Source: JAILEN01 sp036723975 (GTDB taxonomy: Bacteria; Bacillota; Clostridia; Lachnospirales; Lachnospiraceae). Taken from it: a stretch of 64,000 nucleotides of DNA. Shown piece after piece: positions 35,228 through 43,913 of the stretch; positions within the stretch are counted from its first letter, which is position 1; every line of letters begins with the position of its first letter. A program made the position numbers and the translations under genes. The notes beneath the pieces are model-generated. The model was not told the DNA's origin. It worked only from the letters and a program-made list of their open reading frames with translations, and did not search any database. The stretch lies in NCBI GenBank assembly GCA_036723975.1, contig DAIMGJ010000002.1, positions 124,001 to 188,000 of the forward strand. The letters are read 5' to 3'.

Positions 35228-38200
35228 CTACTTTTCTTCCCCCATAGTTTTCAAAAGAAGATGCTCCTTCATATATGCCGCCATATCCTTTAAATATGCA
35301 ATCAGCTCCCGCTTCGGGAAGCGATTGTCCTTTGCGGTATGAAGTAAAAACGCAGGGGCATCCTTATCCGCACGAAACTCCAGGTACGGGGCATAATCTT
35401 TTACCATCTGCGGAATGCCCGCCGGATTAATCTTTGCATCCGGAGCCATGGCGATGGTTACAAGGGCACCCTTTTGCTTAATCTCCGTAATATAGACTTC
35501 ATGCGCCGCTGCACGTAAAAGGGCAATCTCCAAAAGATTCTCCACGGATTTTACCGGCTCGCCGAATCGGTCGATCAGCTCATCCAGCATTTCTGCTTTT
35601 TCCTCTTCCGTCCAGATGCCGGCCACACGTTTGTAAATATCCAGCTTTTGCATTTCATCCGAAATGTAGGAGGCCGGAATAAAGGCATCCACATCCAAAT
35701 CGATGGAGGTTGTAAAATCTCCGGCAGTTTCAATTCCCTTTTCTGTATTTACCGCTTCGGAAAGCATCTTGCAATAAAGGTCATAGCCCACCGCAGCCAT
35801 ATGGCCGTGTTGTTCTTCCCCTAAAAGATTTCCAGCACCGCGGATTTCCAAGTCTCGCATGGCAATCTTGAAGCCGCTTCCAAGGTCCGTAAACTCACGG
35901 ATGGCAGCAAGTCTTTTCTCCGCCACTTCTTTTAAGACCTTGTCACGCTTGTACATAAGAAAGGCATAAGCTCTTCGGTTGGATCGGCCCACGCGACCGC
36001 GAAGCTGGTAAAGTTGAGAAAGTCCCAACTGATCCGCATCGTGAATAATAATAGTGTTTACATTGGAAATATCCAGTCCGATTTCAATAATGGTGGTGGC
36101 TACCAGCACATCAATTTCTTTGTTCATAAAAGACTGCATGATATCCTCAAGACGGGACTCTGTCATCTGTCCGTGAGCATAGGCCACTTCCGCATCCGGC
36201 ACCAAGGTCCGGATTTTTGCTGCCACATCCGCAATCTGACGCACACGATTGATGACATAATACACCTGACCGCCACGAGCCAGTTCGCGCTCGATGGCTT
36301 CTCGCACCATCTCATCATTTTGCTCAAAGACAAAGGTCTGAATGGGCATACGCTCCAAAGGCGCCTCATCCAAAACCGACATATCGCGGATTCCGATTAA
36401 ACTCATATGCAGAGTTCTTGGAATCGGGGTTGCGGAAAGGGAAAGCACATCCACATTCTTTTTCATCTGCTTTATTTTTTCTTTATGTGTAACTCCAAAG
36501 CGTTGCTCCTCATCGATAATCAAAAGTCCCAAATCCTTATAAGATACGTCCTTGGAAAGCACACGATGGGTACCGATGACGATATCCACCTCACCTTTTT
36601 TTAACTTCTTTACCGTCTCTTTGTTTTGCGCCGTAGTACGGAATCGGGACAGCATCTCGATATTAATCGGATAGGCTTTCATTCGGTTGCAGAAATTAGT
36701 GTAATGCTGTTGTGCCAAAATCGTGGTCGGGCAAAGGTACACCACTTGTTTTCCTTCCTGCACAGCCTTAAAAGCGGCACGAATGGCAATCTCGGTTTTT
36801 CCGTAACCCACGTCTCCGCAGATCAGACGATCCATGATTTTTGAAGACATCATGTCCCGTTTCACATCCGAAATCGCTTCTAACTGGCCTTCCGTCTCCT
36901 CATAAGGAAAGCTTTCTTCAAACTCCTGCTGCCACACCGTATCCTCGCCGTAAACAAAACCGTTGTCCTGCTGGCGAAGGGCATAAAGTTCCACCAAATC
37001 TTTTGCCACGGCACCCACCGCGGTTTTTACCTTGGACTTTGTGTTTTTCCACTCTACGCCACCTAAGGTGTTAAGCTTTGGTTTTTTATCCCCCACGGTT
37101 CCGTACTTTGACAACAAATCCAACTGCGTAGCGGGGATGTAGAGATTGCTTCCCTTGGCATAGGCAATCTTTAAATAATCTTTTTGTACATGGTCCACCT
37201 CGATTTTTTCCATACCCTGATAGATTCCAAGGCCGTGGTTCTCGTGAACGATGTAGTCTCCGATGTTTAAGTCGGAGAATCCGTTTATAGCGATATCACC
37301 TTTGTATTTTTTCCGGCGACGTTTCTTTCGCTGAGCACCGAACAAATCATTTTCCGCAATGATGGCAAACTGACATTCGCTGTATTCAATCCCATGCTGC
37401 AAAGGTCCTACCGTACAAAGCACCATTTGCTTCGGCAAAGGCTCTCCGTAGTTTTCGGAATAAAAGGCATTTAAGCCCTCTTCCATCAATTCCCCGGCCA
37501 AACGTTTGGCACGGGTGCGAGACGCAGACATCAGAACGACGCTATAGTTTTTCTTTTTGTACTCTTTTAATTCCTTCACCAAAAGGGCAAAGTTGTTCTG
37601 ATATGCGGTAATGGATGTGGTATGAAGATAAAAGTGAGTTGCCGGTTTAAACCCGCTTTTTGGCGCATCCAAAGCACTAAATAGAACTCCTGCATGAGCG
37701 GAGATTAGCTTTCTTATCTCATCCGGGGAAATCAGCATTTCCTTTTGACGGGACAAGGCCTGTCCGGAAGCGATGCGTCGCTCCATACCGGAAACAAACT
37801 CCTCGTAAACCTCTTTTCCTCTGGCCTCCACATGCGCCGGTTCCTCCACAAATACCAAAGTGTCCTCGGGAAGTTCCTGAATCAAACTAAAGGTATTGGC
37901 AGCAAAATAAGGAAGATGATTTTCCATCTCCTGAAGAAAAAGTTCTGTGTCGCGAGCATCGGTTAGGGCTTCTACGTGGGTCTTTAAGGCAAAGGATTCC
38001 TCGGTTTTCATGTCGTCTCTTAGCGCCTTATAGGTGGTTTTGAATTCTTTTTCAATACGCTCTAAGCCCTCGTCAATTTCCTCTTCGGATACGATAAGTT
38101 CCGTGGCAGGATAGATGGTGGCTTCTTCCACAGGCTCCAAAGACTTTTGACTTACCACATCAAAAAAGCGGAGAGAATCAATTTCATCTCCCCACAACTC

Positions 38201-38773
38201 CACACGCAGCGGGTTCTCCTCCTGCATGGAATACACATCTAAGATTCCACCGCGAATACTGAATTCTCCGGGGCCTTCCACCTGGGTTACGTGTTCAAAT
38301 CCAAGTTCGGACAACTTTTTTCCCATCCAAGTTAAATTTAATTCCGCGCCTGCTTTTAAATGGATAATATTTTCCAAAAAAGCAGTCATGGAAGGCTGGC
38401 GGTTCATCAGTGCATCTATGGTGGTAAAGATGGTGCATTTGTCTTCCGTAACGATTTTTGTTAGAGCAAGAATCCTGTCTTTTTCCAGGGCATTTCCGTG
38501 GATGTCCGACTGGTAAAACAATAAATCCTTGGCAGGAAAATAAACGCCGTCATCGCAAAAAAAGGCATACTCCTCCCACAATTCCTTTGCTCTTGCATCG
38601 TCGGAACATACCACCAGTTTCCAGGGGTAGTCCTCGCCGATACCAAAGATGAGGTGAGAGATGCCTGCCTCAATGCAGCCCGTAAGGCCGTATAATTTAT
38701 GCTTTTTTTGCAATCCTTCCTTTAGACTCACTATTTCGGAAAGAGAGTTTAAAGGGTCTAAAAATGTTTTCAT
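35228..38773 (-). CDS. mfd: Transcription-repair coupling factor
   Basis: The 1181-residue protein is full length. Order: UvrB-like damage-recognition region (about 1-350, with FSIRGGILDVYSMQEENPLR), RNA-polymerase-interacting CarD-like domain (about 500-570, GDYIVHENHGLGIYQG), superfamily 2 helicase with RLICGDVGYGKTEIA, IIDEEQRFGV, SLSATPIPRTLHMSL and QLRGRVGRS, then the C-terminal TRCF domain. It removes RNA polymerase stalled at DNA damage and recruits UvrA. Its start lies 59 bases from the pth stop. It is in the expected pth-mfd order seen in many Firmicutes. Confidence 0.97.
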   Translation of the reverse strand: MKTFLDPLNSLSEIVSLKEGLQKKHKLYGLTGCIEAGISHLIFGIGEDYPWKLVVCSDDARAKELWEEYAFFCDDGVYFPAKDLLFYQSDIHGNALEKDRILALTKIVTEDKCTIFTTIDALMNRQPSMTAFLENIIHLKAGAELNLTWMGKKLSELGFEHVTQVEGPGEFSIRGGILDVYSMQEENPLRVELWGDEIDSLRFFDVVSQKSLEPVEEATIYPATELIVSEEEIDEGLERIEKEFKTTYKALRDDMKTEESFALKTHVEALTDARDTELFLQEMENHLPYFAANTFSLIQELPEDTLVFVEEPAHVEARGKEVYEEFVSGMERRIASGQALSRQKEMLISPDEIRKLISAHAGVLFSALDAPKSGFKPATHFYLHTTSITAYQNNFALLVKELKEYKKKNYSVVLMSASRTRAKRLAGELMEEGLNAFYSENYGEPLPKQMVLCTVGPLQHGIEYSECQFAIIAENDLFGAQRKKRRRKKYKGDIAINGFSDLNIGDYIVHENHGLGIYQGMEKIEVDHVQKDYLKIAYAKGSNLYIPATQLDLLSKYGTVGDKKPKLNTLGGVEWKNTKSKVKTAVGAVAKDLVELYALRQQDNGFVYGEDTVWQQEFEESFPYEETEGQLEAISDVKRDMMSSKIMDRLICGDVGYGKTEIAIRAAFKAVQEGKQVVYLCPTTILAQQHYTNFCNRMKAYPINIEMLSRFRTTAQNKETVKKLKKGEVDIVIGTHRVLSKDVSYKDLGLLIIDEEQRFGVTHKEKIKQMKKNVDVLSLSATPIPRTLHMSLIGIRDMSVLDEAPLERMPIQTFVFEQNDEMVREAIERELARGGQVYYVINRVRQIADVAAKIRTLVPDAEVAYAHGQMTESRLEDIMQSFMNKEIDVLVATTIIEIGLDISNVNTIIIHDADQLGLSQLYQLRGRVGRSNRRAYAFLMYKRDKVLKEVAEKRLAAIREFTDLGSGFKIAMRDLEIRGAGNLLGEEQHGHMAAVGYDLYCKMLSEAVNTEKGIETAGDFTTSIDLDVDAFIPASYISDEMQKLDIYKRVAGIWTEEEKAEMLDELIDRFGEPVKSVENLLEIALLRAAAHEVYITEIKQKGALVTIAMAPDAKINPAGIPQMVKDYAPYLEFRADKDAPAFLLHTAKDNRFPKRELIAYLKDMAAYMKEHLLLKTMGEEK

Positions 38774-38832
38774 AAAAGTATTAAATGGATTTTTTATTGA
38801 ACATATTTAATTGTATAGATTAGTTGTATCAA

Positions 38833-39390
38833 TTAATTATATCGATTCATAGCCTGATCCACATCGCCGGAAATCATATATGCCGCTGCGCCTACCGCAT
38901 CATCGAATGCGGACTCCATTAAAACCCGATCACTTTTTATGGGTCTTCCCAAAACGTGTGTAATTACATCGTCTCCGGGTGCGGGACGTCCGACTCCAAT
39001 TCGTAAACGGAGAAAATTCTCGCTTTTTAAATGCGCAATCAGACTTTTTAATCCGTTATGGCCACCTGCAGATCCTTTTCGGCGAATCCGAATACGACCA
39101 CATTCCAATTCCATGTCATCACTGATTACAATGATGTTTTCCGGCGGGATTTTATAAAAGTTTGCTAAAGCGCCTACACATTCTCCTGAGTTATTCATAA
39201 AGGTCTGAGGCTTTACAAACAACACCTTTTCACCGGCAACGGTTCCCACTCCGGTAATTCCGTTTTTTTCTTTTTTCTTTATGGCCACACCACAGGATTT
39301 TGCAATCACATCAATGCAGTCAAATCCGGCATTGTGTCTGGTGTGACGATACTTTAGTCCCGGGTTTCCCAGGCCAACCAACATATACAT
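38833..39390 (-). CDS. pth: Peptidyl-tRNA hydrolase
   Basis: The 185-residue protein is the usual length. Active-site segments are VGLGNPG at the start, YRHTRHNAGFDCID with the catalytic His, VKPQTFMNNSGE with substrate-binding Asn, and VISDDMELECGRIRIRRKGS followed by GGHNGLKS. It releases peptides from prematurely dropped tRNAs. The gene lies 15 bases after the VanW gene and upstream of mfd. Confidence 0.97.
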   Translation of the reverse strand: MYMLVGLGNPGLKYRHTRHNAGFDCIDVIAKSCGVAIKKKEKNGITGVGTVAGEKVLFVKPQTFMNNSGECVGALANFYKIPPENIIVISDDMELECGRIRIRRKGSAGGHNGLKSLIAHLKSENFLRLRIGVGRPAPGDDVITHVLGRPIKSDRVLMESAFDDAVGAAAYMISGDVDQAMNRYN

Positions 39391-39405
39391 ATTTTCCCTG
39401 TCTCC

Positions 39406-40860
39406 TTAGATTGCAGGAGTCTCCACAACAGGTGCTGTCTCCGCAGGTGCAGCTTCTACAGGCGCTTCTGCAGGCACTTCTACAGGTGCAGGAGCAGCCT
39501 CTGCCGGTGCCGGTTCTGCAGCCGGCATTCCTACACCGCCGGTGTTTACGCGAATCACCGGAGTATGTCCACGGTATTTTGTACGATGTAAAAATTCATC
39601 GGAGATTACCTGTCCGTCTTTTTCCATTACCACATAGGTAAGCCATACACTTCCGGTAGAACCTCCGTCTTCCACTACCTGAGCACCCAATTCAAGTGTC
39701 GGATCCTCAATGTACTGAACAGCCGGTGCAGGAAGAGTCTCTGTACATACGGAGCGAAGGTATCTGGTAACACCTTCCTCCAAGGTTGGTACACCGAAAA
39801 TCTCCGCGGTAACGGTACGATTTTCATAATGCATTTTGATACCGATAGGCTTATCCGTATTATTGGTAAACTTAAAATCAGGTTTATCAAAACTTACGGT
39901 GGCATCCTGTCCCGGTGTTACATAGGTAGGTTTAAATGTATGTCCCGTACGATCGTCATAATCAAAGTTTGCGGCTACGCATGCGTTATACAAAGTGGTA
40001 GAAACCTGACATACTCCGCCGCCGTATTCCATAACGGTTTCACCTGCATTGTAAGCAGGAGCCTGCTGATATCCTTTTTCCGGTGTACGCTTTCCGACAA
40101 CGCCGTTGTAAGAAAACTGTTCTCCCGGCTGCAAAATCGTTCCGTCGATTGCCTCACAGGCAAGACGTACATTGGTATTTCTCGGTGCACTTGCCGTGGT
40201 ATGTGTAGTAAAGGTTCCGATGACTTTATAATCACTTTTTTGTACATTGGATGCATTTTCTGACATCACAACAGGGATGGACGTATTAAAGTTCTTTTCC
40301 GCAAATACTTTTTCAATTGCTTCTGCGGTTTTTTCCTTATCTACTTCATAGCCATCTTTTCCGTCAGAAATAATAAAGCTTCTGCTTGCGGAATCAAATC
40401 CGGTAATAATACAATCCTCTGCCTCGTCACTCCAATCGGATGGAAGTGCCTTTGCAATCTCCATTGCCTTTTCGGCAGCATCGGAAATCTCCACATTCGC
40501 ACTTACGGAAGCGATGGTCTCCATATCCTCATCGGGATTTAATCGTTTCAGAAACGGCTGCTTGTCCCACTCGCTTCGCGCCTCTTCTATAGAAGCAAAT
40601 ACGGTATCCACCACATCATCGATTTCCGGAGAAATCAAATCTTCCACTTCATAAGAAGCATCGTCCTTTGTAATGGTAAAATTCCAAGCATATTTTTCCT
40701 TTAATGCTTTTTTAAGTGCAGCCTCGGATTTATCGCTGTAGTCCTCTCCGTCAACGGTAATCTGAACTTTAAAATTGTTGCGTGCGTGAAGTACCACTCC
40801 GGTACAACCAACTGCAATCACAAGTACTGCGGCACCAAGGCCAAAAATCCATTTTTTCAC
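39406..40860 (-). CDS. VanW family protein with Pro/Ala/Glu-rich tail
   Basis: The 484-residue protein has an N-terminal signal anchor (about 6-25), putative peptidoglycan-binding modules (about 30-210) and a VanW domain (about 215-390) with FSYNGVVGKRTPEKGYQQAP, MEYGGGVCQVSTTLYN and HTFKPTYVTPGQDATVSF. A G5-like strand region follows (SVCTETLPAPAVQYIEDP). The end (from about 440) is Pro/Ala/Glu-rich with repeated PAEAAP units and is probably a wall-spanning spacer. VanW proteins are cell-envelope proteins of uncertain function and here do not imply vancomycin resistance. The start is GTG (40860). Confidence 0.9.
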   Translation of the reverse strand: MKKWIFGLGAAVLVIAVGCTGVVLHARNNFKVQITVDGEDYSDKSEAALKKALKEKYAWNFTITKDDASYEVEDLISPEIDDVVDTVFASIEEARSEWDKQPFLKRLNPDEDMETIASVSANVEISDAAEKAMEIAKALPSDWSDEAEDCIITGFDSASRSFIISDGKDGYEVDKEKTAEAIEKVFAEKNFNTSIPVVMSENASNVQKSDYKVIGTFTTHTTASAPRNTNVRLACEAIDGTILQPGEQFSYNGVVGKRTPEKGYQQAPAYNAGETVMEYGGGVCQVSTTLYNACVAANFDYDDRTGHTFKPTYVTPGQDATVSFDKPDFKFTNNTDKPIGIKMHYENRTVTAEIFGVPTLEEGVTRYLRSVCTETLPAPAVQYIEDPTLELGAQVVEDGGSTGSVWLTYVVMEKDGQVISDEFLHRTKYRGHTPVIRVNTGGVGMPAAEPAPAEAAPAPVEVPAEAPVEAAPAETAPVVETPAI

Positions 40861-40871
40861 TTTCTTTTCCT

Positions 40872-41540
40872 CTACATATTCAATCTTCGTTGAATCTCAC
40901 TGACCACTTCGCGGCCCTTAAAAATAATGGCGCCCACGAAGAAAATCACGCTTACCATAAGAGCTACCACCCAAGCCATGGGGCAATCTCTGCCCAACAA
41001 ATACAGACTTATATAAGGCAGTACACCTACTAAAACGTTCGATAGCAAATATACCATAGAATTACCGCTTTTATCAATCATTGCCAAAACAAAATTTGCA
41101 GTCATGGTTCCAATCAACACAATCGGCGCCACCCAGTCCAAAACATAGGGCAGTATTCGAAAATAGTACGCGGTTATACAAATCATAATAAGAACGATCA
41201 TGACAAAGATCGTAAGAATTCTCGATGAGGAAAATCCTTTTTTAAACAACCTCATGATTCCAAACTCAAAGGCCATCATCCACATTAAAAGAATCAGACT
41301 CCAATGAAAGGCAAATCCCGGGAAAGGTTTGAGGTCAAACAAAAAATCCAATCCCAAAGCTACAATTATAAGTGTCCAAACAATAAAAGACTGCAGTTTA
41401 TAAAAGAAAGACTGAATCTGAAGGATTGTCTGTCTCGGAAATACGGCTGCCTCTTCCGAACCGCTTAGTTTACTTTGACAAAGAGGGCATTTCTTTAGAT
41501 TTCCGCCCACCTCTATTTTACAATAAGGACATTTTTTCAT
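40872..41540 (-). CDS. Zinc-ribbon membrane protein (DUF6320-like)
   Basis: The 222-residue protein opens with a two-CxxC zinc ribbon (CPYCKIEVGGNLKKCPLC). Six membrane helices follow, with FDLKPFPGFAFHWSLILLMW and YISLYLLGRDCPMAWVVALM. In Lachnospiraceae this family usually follows a condensation-like acetyltransferase and an alpha/beta hydrolase, as here. The start overlaps the stop of the upstream gene (TAATG). The function is unknown. Confidence 0.8.
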   Translation of the reverse strand: MKKCPYCKIEVGGNLKKCPLCQSKLSGSEEAAVFPRQTILQIQSFFYKLQSFIVWTLIIVALGLDFLFDLKPFPGFAFHWSLILLMWMMAFEFGIMRLFKKGFSSSRILTIFVMIVLIMICITAYYFRILPYVLDWVAPIVLIGTMTANFVLAMIDKSGNSMVYLLSNVLVGVLPYISLYLLGRDCPMAWVVALMVSVIFFVGAIIFKGREVVSEIQRRLNM

Positions 41541-42787
41541 TATCGAACCACCTCCGTTGCGTTGACTCTCACTTGCAGGCCCTCTGCCGTAAGCTCACGT
41601 ACAAAACTTTTTACAACGCGGGTATTTGCATAAGGAGATGTGATTCCCAGAGTTAGTTCTCCGTCAAAGCTGGACATGGTGGAAAACAGATTTGCCGAAG
41701 AGCAAAAGGCACTGTAGTTTTCAATGTACTTTGCAATCTCAGCCGGAGGCTTTTGCACGCCTAAGTTGGAAAGAACAAGAGACACTTTCTCGTCATTTTT
41801 CTTGGATCCGTAACGCACCACAAGCTGCTTGATAAATAATGGCACGGCACGAACCGGCGCAACATATTCCATTGTTTCGAAATTATCCATCTGCTTTTTG
41901 ATGTTTTCTTCGTTTAGATTGGTTTTTAACTGCTCGTCAAATTCCTTAGCCAAATCCTCCAGAGAAATCTCTTCCGTAAAGGTATGAGATACATTTACAT
42001 TATTAAAGAAGTTTCTGGAAGTCTGAGACGGATAATAGTTTCTTAAATTTACCGGCAAAGAAACCGTAATGGGCGTCTTTGCTTTACGCGGCGGCATATC
42101 CTCTTTTATGGCAAGCATATAGCGGGCTCCGATATAGCTGGTCAAAGACACGCCAAGTTCCTTTGCCTTTGGCAAAAGATCCGCCGTATTCACATGCACT
42201 TCAAAAAATTGCAACTGATCATAAGGTAGCTTTAATCCGCTTGGATGGTAAGACTTTTTTAAACCGCTTCCCTTTAATCCCATACTACCGAAAAACTGCT
42301 TGTAACTGTCCTGATTTAATTCATCCTCACTGGCGCCGGAATGAATCATCAACTCTTCCAAATCGTCTGGATGCTTTAACTGGAGATATTCCGATACGAT
42401 GATATTTAAAAACTCCAGGGCACCGGTTCCGTCGGAAATAGCATGGAACAAATCCAGGTTGATGCGATTTCCGAAATAGGTCACGCGATAGTGAAGCATT
42501 GCTCGTCCCGGCACATAAAGGATAGGACAAACCCTGTCATGTTCTTCCGTTACTACCGGTTGAATATCCGTATCTTCCATGTAGTGCCAAAAAATCCCTC
42601 GGCGAATGCGAACCTGAAACTGCGGGCGTACCTGAATGGCGTTTTCCACTGCTTCCTGTAAAAGTTCCGGGACAATCTCTTCTTTTAAGTAACAGCTTAC
42701 TCTTAAAGTTCGGGTATCTCTTTTTGCTGCAGTCGCCAAAAATACTTTTGCAACGTTATCTACTTGATACCAGTTTTCTCTTCCCAT
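41540..42787 (-). CDS. Condensation/alcohol-acetyltransferase-like protein
   Basis: The 415-residue protein is of the CoA-dependent acyltransferase (condensation) superfamily. The H-x3-D-G active-site motif is LFHAISDGTGALEF (about 115-128), and the later NLRNYYPSQTSRNFFNNV loop is family-like. There is no signal peptide or membrane helix. Such proteins transfer acyl groups from a thioester to an alcohol or amine. With the adjacent hydrolase and the membrane zinc-ribbon protein it may form a lipid- or ester-modifying unit (inference). AAGGAG precedes the ATG and overlaps the right edge of a REP palindrome. Confidence 0.8.
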   Translation of the reverse strand: MGRENWYQVDNVAKVFLATAAKRDTRTLRVSCYLKEEIVPELLQEAVENAIQVRPQFQVRIRRGIFWHYMEDTDIQPVVTEEHDRVCPILYVPGRAMLHYRVTYFGNRINLDLFHAISDGTGALEFLNIIVSEYLQLKHPDDLEELMIHSGASEDELNQDSYKQFFGSMGLKGSGLKKSYHPSGLKLPYDQLQFFEVHVNTADLLPKAKELGVSLTSYIGARYMLAIKEDMPPRKAKTPITVSLPVNLRNYYPSQTSRNFFNNVNVSHTFTEEISLEDLAKEFDEQLKTNLNEENIKKQMDNFETMEYVAPVRAVPLFIKQLVVRYGSKKNDEKVSLVLSNLGVQKPPAEIAKYIENYSAFCSSANLFSTMSSFDGELTLGITSPYANTRVVKSFVRELTAEGLQVRVNATEVVR

Positions 42788-42800
42788 AATTACTCCTTCT

Positions 42801-42828
42801 GAGACAGGGGGTCAGACCCCTTGTCCCC
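42801..42828. repeat. REP-like palindrome over the stop codon of the hydrolase gene
   Basis: GACAGGGGGTC, A, GACCCCTTGTC, one mismatch between arms. The TGA stop of the hydrolase (42812-42814) is the centre of the palindrome, and the last five residues of the protein are encoded by one arm. The outer stem (GGGACA) differs from the GTGCAC type near the RAYT. Confidence 0.82.
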
Positions 42829-43789
42829 AGATTTCATTTGATACAAATTTTGCCAATCGCTTCATAGCCCGATGTGCTACCGGAAGCGGCATCTGCTGAT
42901 ACACATGCCACCCGTCCTGTTCCACATCAAGTTCCGCGTTTGCTCCGGCCTTTTTTAATTTTTTATAAAGGCCGGTGGAATCATCGTATAAGACTTCGTT
43001 TTTTCCAACCTGAATGTAGGTGGTAGGAAAGCCTTCAAGTTTGCCAAATAACGGGCTAAACCTCGGGTCAGAAAAATCGATAGCTTCGTCTGCTTCATCG
43101 CCTGTCTCTGTCGATTTTTCTCTCACTCCTGCGTATGCGTCTCTGACGCCTAAGATAAATTCCTTATTTAAAATCGGATCTTTTCCTTCGTACTTTTCAT
43201 AAGACTTTGCCGTTGCGGTCATATCCGTCCAGGGACTGAAAAGCAGCAGCATTCTTGGCGTCTTTTCCTTTTTTCCCAAAAGCTTTTGAGTTAAACAAAG
43301 CACCAGGTTTCCGCCGGCAGAATCCCCTGCCAAAATGATTTGGTTTTCTTTGTATCCTTTTTTCTTTAGATACTCCCAGACACTTTCGCAATCATTAAGT
43401 TGCGCCGGATAGGTATGCTCCGGTGCCAAACGATATTCAAAACTAACGACAGAAAAGCCGGTGGCCGTAGCCAACTTTGCTGCCAAGATTCTTGCGTAAG
43501 AAAGGCCCCCGCAGGTATATCCCCCGCCGTGGGCGTACAAAATAATATACTTCGGATTATGCGCCAACTCAGGCTTTACCCACTCACAGGGTAGGGCACC
43601 TTTTCCTTCACCGAAGGTAAAGGGCGTCACCGTCACGTCGTCCGAAGGCGCAGCAAGACGACCCGCAAGTTCCATAGAGGAACGCTGGCGTTTTAAATCC
43701 TCTTCTGTTAATGATTTTCCACCGATGGAATTTACGGCCTTTAGGGCTTTCATCAGCGGATCGTTTAGATTCAAATTTAATATTGTCAT
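42812..43789 (-). CDS. Alpha/beta hydrolase (hormone-sensitive lipase family esterase)
   Basis: The 325-residue protein has oxyanion-hole motif YAHGGGYTCGG, nucleophile elbow LAGDSAGGNLVL, a DPRFSPLF segment near the acidic residue and DGWHVYQQM with the catalytic His. There is no signal peptide, so it acts on intracellular esters. It lies 24 bases upstream of the acetyltransferase-like gene. Its C-terminal residues (WGQGV) come from a REP palindrome, so the original end has been replaced. Confidence 0.9.
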   Translation of the reverse strand: MTILNLNLNDPLMKALKAVNSIGGKSLTEEDLKRQRSSMELAGRLAAPSDDVTVTPFTFGEGKGALPCEWVKPELAHNPKYIILYAHGGGYTCGGLSYARILAAKLATATGFSVVSFEYRLAPEHTYPAQLNDCESVWEYLKKKGYKENQIILAGDSAGGNLVLCLTQKLLGKKEKTPRMLLLFSPWTDMTATAKSYEKYEGKDPILNKEFILGVRDAYAGVREKSTETGDEADEAIDFSDPRFSPLFGKLEGFPTTYIQVGKNEVLYDDSTGLYKKLKKAGANAELDVEQDGWHVYQQMPLPVAHRAMKRLAKFVSNEIWGQGV

Positions 43790-43826
43790 GATTCCTACAG
43801 TTTACTCGAAAAATCGTGTTTTTTCA

Positions 43827-43855
43827 ATGACAAGCCACCCAAAAACGTTTATAAT
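43827..43855 (+). promoter_or_regulatory. pgi promoter
   Basis: ATGACA (43827-43832), a 17-base spacer and TATAAT (43850-43855), 58 bases upstream of the pgi ATG. AGGAGG follows just before the start. It lies in the 124-base divergent gap with the hydrolase gene. Confidence 0.72.
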
Positions 43856-43913
43856 GTGAACGCAAGACTTTAAAAGTACAATTTCAAATAGATAAACGTC
43901 AGGAGGATTTTTT

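Noticed and set aside
39406..40860. Vancomycin resistance gene vanW
   Set aside because: VanW-family proteins are widespread envelope proteins; no vanA/H/X or regulator genes are near.
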